The notes under the pieces were generated by a model. The model was not told the DNA's origin, did not search any database, and saw only the letters and a program-made list of their open reading frames with translations. Below are positions 6,179 to 9,270 of a stretch of DNA of 9,270 nucleotides, piece after piece (within the stretch, counting starts at the first letter, position 1; each line of letters starts with the position of its first letter). The translations under genes were made by a program, and so were the position numbers. Location of the stretch: contig JAXFDG010000120.1 of NCBI GenBank assembly GCA_034173665.1, positions 1 to 9,270 of the forward strand. The letters run 5' to 3'. The stretch comes from Arcanobacterium_A sp034173665 (GTDB lineage Bacteria; Actinomycetota; Actinomycetes; Actinomycetales; Actinomycetaceae).

Positions 6179-7087
6179 TTAGACTTGCGCAGCAGCTTTC
6201 GCGATGGCAACGAAATCTGTTATCCCAAGCTTTTCTCCGCGTTCTTGCGGGGAAATTCCTGCGGCTAAAAGAATCTCCTCAGCCCTTACCGCACTGCCAG
6301 CCCAGTCAGCCAAAGCTGCTCGTAAAGTCTTCCTTCTTTGCGCGAAAGCCGCATCCACCAGTTCAAATACCACTTCACGCGAGACTTCCGCCGCAAGCTG
6401 CGTCTCATAGCGCTGAAAATGCACAAGCGCAGAATCTACATTCGGCACTGGCCAAAATACATTCCGGGAAATTTTTGCTCCCCGCCAAAGCTCGCCGTAC
6501 CAATTTGCTTTTACCGATGGCACGCCGTAAGTCTTTGACCCTGGTTTTGCTGCAAGCCGATCTGCAACTTCCAACTGCACCATTACCGTAAAGGTTTCCA
6601 GACTTGGCAAGATTTCCAGTAGCGAAAGCAGAATTGGAACTGCGACATTATATGGAAGATTTGCCACAAGATGTTTTGGCATAAATCCTGATCCGGAGTT
6701 TTCCAAAGCTGAAGGAACTGCTAAATCTTGAGCTGAGGTAATTTTTAACGCATCAAGATTGACGACGGCGAAGTTCAGTTTCGCTTCTGGTATCTGTTCT
6801 GCTACAGTTTGCGTCAATCGTTGGGCAAGTGGCGGATCTATTTCCACTGCCGAAACATATGCCCCGGTTTCTAAAATAGCTAAAGTGAGGGACCCGAGGC
6901 CTGGCCCAATTTCTAAAACCTGATCGCCTGCCGAAACTTGCGCATCACGAACAATTTTCCGAACCGTCCCCATATCGTGCACAAAATTTTGCCCCAACTG
7001 TTTAGTTGGGCGAATTCCCATTGATTCTGCTAAGTCACGAATCATCGCAGGGCCCAGTAATGTGCCGCTAAAGTTATTGGTTCCCAT
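6179..7087 (-). CDS. rsmA: 16S rRNA (adenine(1518)-N(6)/adenine(1519)-N(6))-dimethyltransferase RsmA (KsgA)
   Basis: A 302-aa methyltransferase that uses SAM to dimethylate two adjacent adenines in helix 45 of 16S rRNA during 30S maturation; loss gives kasugamycin resistance in known species. The entry segment RPTKQLGQNFVHD (26-38) is diagnostic. SAM motif I is LEIGPGLGSLT (58-68), the acidic motif AVEIDPPLA is at 80-88, and the catalytic motif IV NLPYNV is at 143-148 (family NLPYNI/V). The C-terminal helical domain contains AFAQRRKTLR (247-256). Length is as expected. The ATG at 7087 has no good Shine-Dalgarno site. A perfect TATAAT ends 8 nt before it, so the mRNA is probably leaderless or nearly so. 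The start codon also lies in one arm of a 12-bp inverted repeat. It sits 63 nt downstream of the cell-wall gene. Confidence 0.97.
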   Translation of the reverse strand: MGTNNFSGTLLGPAMIRDLAESMGIRPTKQLGQNFVHDMGTVRKIVRDAQVSAGDQVLEIGPGLGSLTLAILETGAYVSAVEIDPPLAQRLTQTVAEQIPEAKLNFAVVNLDALKITSAQDLAVPSALENSGSGFMPKHLVANLPYNVAVPILLSLLEILPSLETFTVMVQLEVADRLAAKPGSKTYGVPSVKANWYGELWRGAKISRNVFWPVPNVDSALVHFQRYETQLAAEVSREVVFELVDAAFAQRRKTLRAALADWAGSAVRAEEILLAAGISPQERGEKLGITDFVAIAKAAAQV

Positions 7088-7115
7088 AAGCCTAAATTAT
7101 ACCTATGGGAACCAA
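7077..7115. repeat. 12-bp perfect inverted repeat spanning the rsmA start and promoter
   Basis: TTGGTTCCCATA (7077-7088) and TATGGGAACCAA (7104-7115) are perfect reverse complements separated by 15 nt. On the rsmA strand, one arm covers the ATG and the next codons, and the other lies directly upstream of the TATAAT box (7101-7096), with that box in the loop. It may be a DNA operator, or a hairpin in transcripts reading through from the upstream gene. Confidence 0.9.
7096..7101 (-). promoter_or_regulatory. -10 box of rsmA (leaderless-type promoter)
   Basis: The minus strand reads TATAAT, a perfect -10 hexamer, followed by 8 nt and the rsmA ATG. No good -35 is present at 16-18 bp upstream. Initiation at or within a few bases of the ATG is predicted, giving a leaderless transcript as is common in actinobacteria. 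Confidence 0.6.
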
Positions 7116-7150
7116 ATCTTAAACCAATCGAATCGTCGGTAACTAACTTA

Positions 7151-8470
7151 TTAGTACCAGCCACGAGACTGTGAATGTGCCCAAGCAGCTGCCGGTGAAC
7201 CGTAACGTGACTTGATATATCCAAGCCCCCATTTAATCTGCGTAGCTGGATTAGTCGCCCAATCAGCGCCTGCAGAAGCCATCTTGCTTCCCGGAAGGGC
7301 TTGTGGAATACCATATGCACTTGAATATGGATTATCTGCGTACTGATTCCACCCAGATTCACGTTGCCAGAGTTGATCTAGATATGGCCACTGGTCATCG
7401 CCCCACCCAAAGGAGGCGAGCATCGATCGAGCGATATCCCGATTTGAACCAGAGCTTACTGGTCCAGTTGTTGCTGGAGCCGATTCTGAAGTTGTATCAG
7501 CAGAAGTTGCATCTGTCGTAGTCGTGGTCTCTTCCTTGGTGCCGACCTTAACAACTTTATCGACACGCTTTTGCAAAACAACTTCTGCAATTACTTCTCG
7601 TGCTGATTCTTTTCCATCGCGATAAGTAATTTCAAAGGTCTTATTTAACTTGCCATCAACACCCTCGGTTTCAACTTTAGTTTCACCTTTCGCAAGGGTG
7701 TCGTCATCCTCTTCAACTACAGTAAATTTTTCAACTTCTTCTTCCGTAATAACTTCAGTTGTTACACGCACGACAGTTACCGACAGACCTTCAGTAACTT
7801 GTGTGTCTAATGGAAGAGAAACTTCATCAAGTGCGGAAAGCGTAATTCCGGCTTCGTCTAGTAGCTTTGCAATAGTTGCCCCGGTCAAAACATCAACTTC
7901 GGTAGTTTTCCCATCAACGGTAACTTTCGCCTGCAAAGGTTCAACTGTAACCACTTCAGAACCAGTATCACGCACGGCAGCGGCACCAATTTCGACAGTA
8001 CTTGCCGCATCAGGGTTCTCAAAAGTTGCTGCACCTGCCGCAACACTCAAGCCAGAAGTCATCGCGACAAGTGCAAGTACTACAGCTCGTGACCGACTAA
8101 ATAAACGTGGACGAACAGGAGCAGAATGAACTGCAACTTGCGAAAGCACATGACGTTCATTCATGTACTCTGCATACACATCTCGACCCGCAGGTAGCAC
8201 AACCCGCTTTGTGTTAACGACCGTAACCGAATCTGACTTAGCTTCCGCAACATTCAGTTCTACTTCAGTAGGCGCAGCAATACTTGTTTTTGTTGCAAGG
8301 TCAGCCTCAGCTACCGCGTTAATATTTGTTTTTGCAGCGAGTTCCGCTTTTGCGGCTGCTTTTTCTGCTTGTTCTGCAAGACGGCGAGCACGTCGCGATC
8401 CCGGCTTTGGCGTAGAAGACTCTACTATCTGCAAAGCTGGCGCATCTGCATTCGAAATATGTTTACCCAA
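7151..8470 (-). CDS. DUF348/G5-domain cell-wall protein with C-terminal transglycosylase-like domain (RpfB-position)
   Basis: A 439-aa envelope protein. The N-terminal ~122 residues are cytoplasmic, with an Ala/Lys/Glu-rich coiled-coil-like stretch (30-78) containing two similar units (AELAAKTNINAVA, ADLATKTSIAAPT). A hydrophobic segment, about 128-148 (AVVLALVAMTSGLSVAAGAA), acts as signal anchor or signal peptide. A DUF348 domain follows at about 181-234 (VTVDGKTTEVDVLTGATIAK), then a G5 domain at about 236-310. A Thr/Ser/Ala-rich linker covers 311-341. The final domain (343-439) has QLWQRESGWNQYADNPYSSA and the AYGIPQALPGSKMASAG signature, ending RGWY. This resembles the SLT/lysozyme-fold domain common in actinobacterial secreted proteins, with Glu371 the probable catalytic acid cleaving peptidoglycan. 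The protein has no cysteines, unlike typical Rpf domains, and one DUF348 rather than three. The TTG start at 8470 is supported by AGGAG 5 nt upstream. It lies between tatD and rsmA, where RpfB sits elsewhere. Confidence 0.88.
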   Translation of the reverse strand: MGKHISNADAPALQIVESSTPKPGSRRARRLAEQAEKAAAKAELAAKTNINAVAEADLATKTSIAAPTEVELNVAEAKSDSVTVVNTKRVVLPAGRDVYAEYMNERHVLSQVAVHSAPVRPRLFSRSRAVVLALVAMTSGLSVAAGAATFENPDAASTVEIGAAAVRDTGSEVVTVEPLQAKVTVDGKTTEVDVLTGATIAKLLDEAGITLSALDEVSLPLDTQVTEGLSVTVVRVTTEVITEEEVEKFTVVEEDDDTLAKGETKVETEGVDGKLNKTFEITYRDGKESAREVIAEVVLQKRVDKVVKVGTKEETTTTTDATSADTTSESAPATTGPVSSGSNRDIARSMLASFGWGDDQWPYLDQLWQRESGWNQYADNPYSSAYGIPQALPGSKMASAGADWATNPATQIKWGLGYIKSRYGSPAAAWAHSQSRGWY

Positions 8471-8475
8471 AGAGA

Positions 8476-8480
8476 CTCCT
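8476..8480 (-). promoter_or_regulatory. Ribosome binding site deciding a TTG start
   Basis: AGGAG on the minus strand lies 5 nt before TTG 8470. The first in-frame ATG is 102 codons further (8164) without a Shine-Dalgarno site, so the TTG and the long cytoplasmic N-terminus are favoured. Confidence 0.75.
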
Positions 8481-8538
8481 GGGATTCAGGGACAATCTAA
8501 AAACTCAAAATCTAAATATTTGAACTTCGTTATCATCC

Positions 8539-8577
8539 TGTTACATTTACTAGATTTATTGTAATCAAAATGTTACA
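8539..8577. promoter_or_regulatory. Two TGTTACA direct repeats around the cell-wall gene promoter
   Basis: TGTTACA occurs at 8539-8545 and 8571-8577, 32 bp apart start to start (about three helical turns). One copy lies within the promoter spacer and the other just downstream of the -10. A related inverted element, GATTACA, lies between them on the minus strand. The arrangement suggests a transcription factor site. MtrA is known to bind the rpfB promoter in Mycobacterium tuberculosis, but assigning it here would be a guess. Confidence 0.35.
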
Positions 8578-8586
8578 AAGTGAAAA
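8558..8586 (-). promoter_or_regulatory. Candidate promoter of the cell-wall (DUF348/G5) gene
   Basis: On the minus strand TTTTCA (8586-8581), a 17-bp spacer and TACAAT (8563-8558, 5 of 6 match) are present. Initiation near 8551 would give a 5' leader of about 80 nt before the TTG start at 8470. Found by eye; the -35 is weak. Confidence 0.5.
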
Positions 8587-8612
8587 CTTATCGAGAGCCA
8601 CACCATATTAAC

Positions 8613-8685
8613 TCAGCCTTAAATGACGTAAATTCCTCAAAAATTATCACCGTCTACCACGCGAAAATCACTTCAGCAAGGCTGA
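8613..8685 (-). other. Mutually exclusive hairpins downstream of tatD
   Basis: On the minus strand TCAGCCTT (8685-8678) can pair locally with GCTGA (8677-8673) through five bases and a 3-nt loop. It can instead pair through eight bases with AAGGCTGA (8620-8613). The local hairpin is followed by a short ATTTT and lies 20 nt after the tatD stop, so it may be a weak terminator; the longer pairing would disrupt it. No known riboswitch consensus was recognised in the 235-nt tatD to cell-wall gene gap. Confidence 0.3.
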
Positions 8686-8705
8686 TATATCGCTACTCCA
8701 AAGAA

Positions 8706-9270
8706 TTAAATTCCATAAACCTCAAAAGAATTTTTTGCAATCTGCGAACACCAATTCGATAAGTCTGACTCCCGCAATTCCGCCAAGAATCGTGCCGTAT
8801 ACGCCACTGCCCAAACAGTATTTGGATGCCCCCGATACGGAACCGGGGTCAAGTACGGAGCATCAGTTTCCAACAAAATTAACTCTGCCGGTAATTCTCG
8901 TGCCGCAGCCTGCAATGATTCATTACTTGGATACGTAATATTACCCGCGAAAGAAGCATACCAACCTTGCTCAGCACAAATTTTTGCCAACTCAACATCA
9001 CCGGAAAAACAGTGGAAAACCGTTTTTTCTGGAGCGCCGTCTGCCAGCAAAATCTCAACCACATCTGCATGAGCTTCACGGTCATGAATCTGCATTGGCT
9101 TACCTAGTTCTTTTGCTAAAGCGATATGAGCACGAAACGATTCTTTCTGGGCTGCTTTTCCTGAATCTCCGGTACGAAAATAATCAAGACCAGTTTCACC
9201 AATTGCAACTACCTCTGAAAGCTGCGCCAATCGAGCCACCTCAGCAATTGCTTCATCTAAAGAAATTTCA
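8706..9270 (-). CDS. tatD: TatD-family metal-dependent hydrolase, C-terminal part
   Basis: The reading frame is open to the right edge, so the start and the N-terminal HxH metal motif lie outside the window. The 187 residues present begin EISLDEAIAEVARLAQLSEV. Visible active-site motifs are VVAIGETGLDY (metal-bridging Glu), MQIHDREA (His), VFHCFSG (His) and LLETDAPYLTP (Asp), followed by RGHPNTVWAV. This is the standard TatD (amidohydrolase fold, Mg2+-dependent DNase/exonuclease) set in order. A GTG at 9239 could be mistaken for a start but would cut the protein inside the TIM barrel. TatD family members are about 260-300 aa, so roughly the first third is missing. The gene precedes the RpfB-position gene on the same strand, as in other actinobacteria. 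Confidence 0.95.
   Translation of the reverse strand, partial: EISLDEAIAEVARLAQLSEVVAIGETGLDYFRTGDSGKAAQKESFRAHIALAKELGKPMQIHDREAHADVVEILLADGAPEKTVFHCFSGDVELAKICAEQGWYASFAGNITYPSNESLQAAARELPAELILLETDAPYLTPVPYRGHPNTVWAVAYTARFLAELRESDLSNWCSQIAKNSFEVYGI

Noticed and set aside
7650..8564. Ser/Thr/Ala-rich plus-strand frames over the cell-wall gene
   Set aside because: They mirror the Thr/Val/Ala/Glu-rich minus-strand protein, which has recognisable DUF348, G5 and transglycosylase-like domains.
8471..8705. c-di-AMP (ydaO) riboswitch upstream of the cell-wall gene
   Set aside because: The conserved ydaO sequence blocks could not be found by eye; only short alternative hairpins are visible.
8580..8762. 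Small plus-strand frame (60 codons) in the tatD to cell-wall gene gap
   Set aside because: No ribosome binding site, AT-rich random-looking translation, and it runs into the antisense of tatD.

Overview
This is a 9.3 kb piece of an actinobacterial (Actinomycetota) chromosome, probably a lineage of moderate, unusually low GC such as an Actinomycetaceae- or Bifidobacteriaceae-like group; that finer placement is inference. The evidence is the order tatD – G5/DUF348 cell-wall protein – rsmA(ksgA) – ispE – ABC-F, with tRNA-Gln and prs nearby. It matches the conserved tatD–rpfB–ksgA–ispE neighbourhood of actinobacteria. The protein sequences also read as actinobacterial.

Layout. 1-95: 5' end of prs (PRPP synthetase), minus strand, leaving the window at the left. 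131-201: tRNA-Gln(UUG), minus strand, with its own promoter at 213-241, probably co-transcribed with prs. 324-2505: a two-gene NatA/NatB-type ABC exporter operon, the only genes on the plus strand. 2506-2678: a convergent intergenic region with a 52-nt imperfect palindrome (candidate terminator) and a 21-bp direct repeat that duplicates the end of the permease gene. 2679-9270: a leftward block of marR-type regulator, ABC-F ATPase, ispE, rsmA, a secreted or anchored DUF348-G5-transglycosylase-like protein, and a 5'-truncated tatD.

How the genes work together. The minus-strand block combines housekeeping functions: isoprenoid precursor synthesis (IspE), ribosome maturation (RsmA), a translation-associated ABC-F ATPase, a nuclease (TatD) and a peptidoglycan-remodelling enzyme in the position RpfB occupies in other actinobacteria. 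ispE and the ABC-F gene abut exactly (stop codon next to start codon). rsmA has a perfect TATAAT box so close to its ATG that a leaderless mRNA is likely. marR has a similar arrangement. The NatAB-type exporter is a separate unit facing marR tail to tail. Its substrate cannot be read from sequence.

I see no CRISPR, prophage, insertion sequence, toxin-antitoxin pair or obviously new system. The observations most worth checking are the palindromes and promoter structures around rsmA, marR and the cell-wall gene, the domain composition of that cell-wall protein, and the C8 tract upstream of the exporter.
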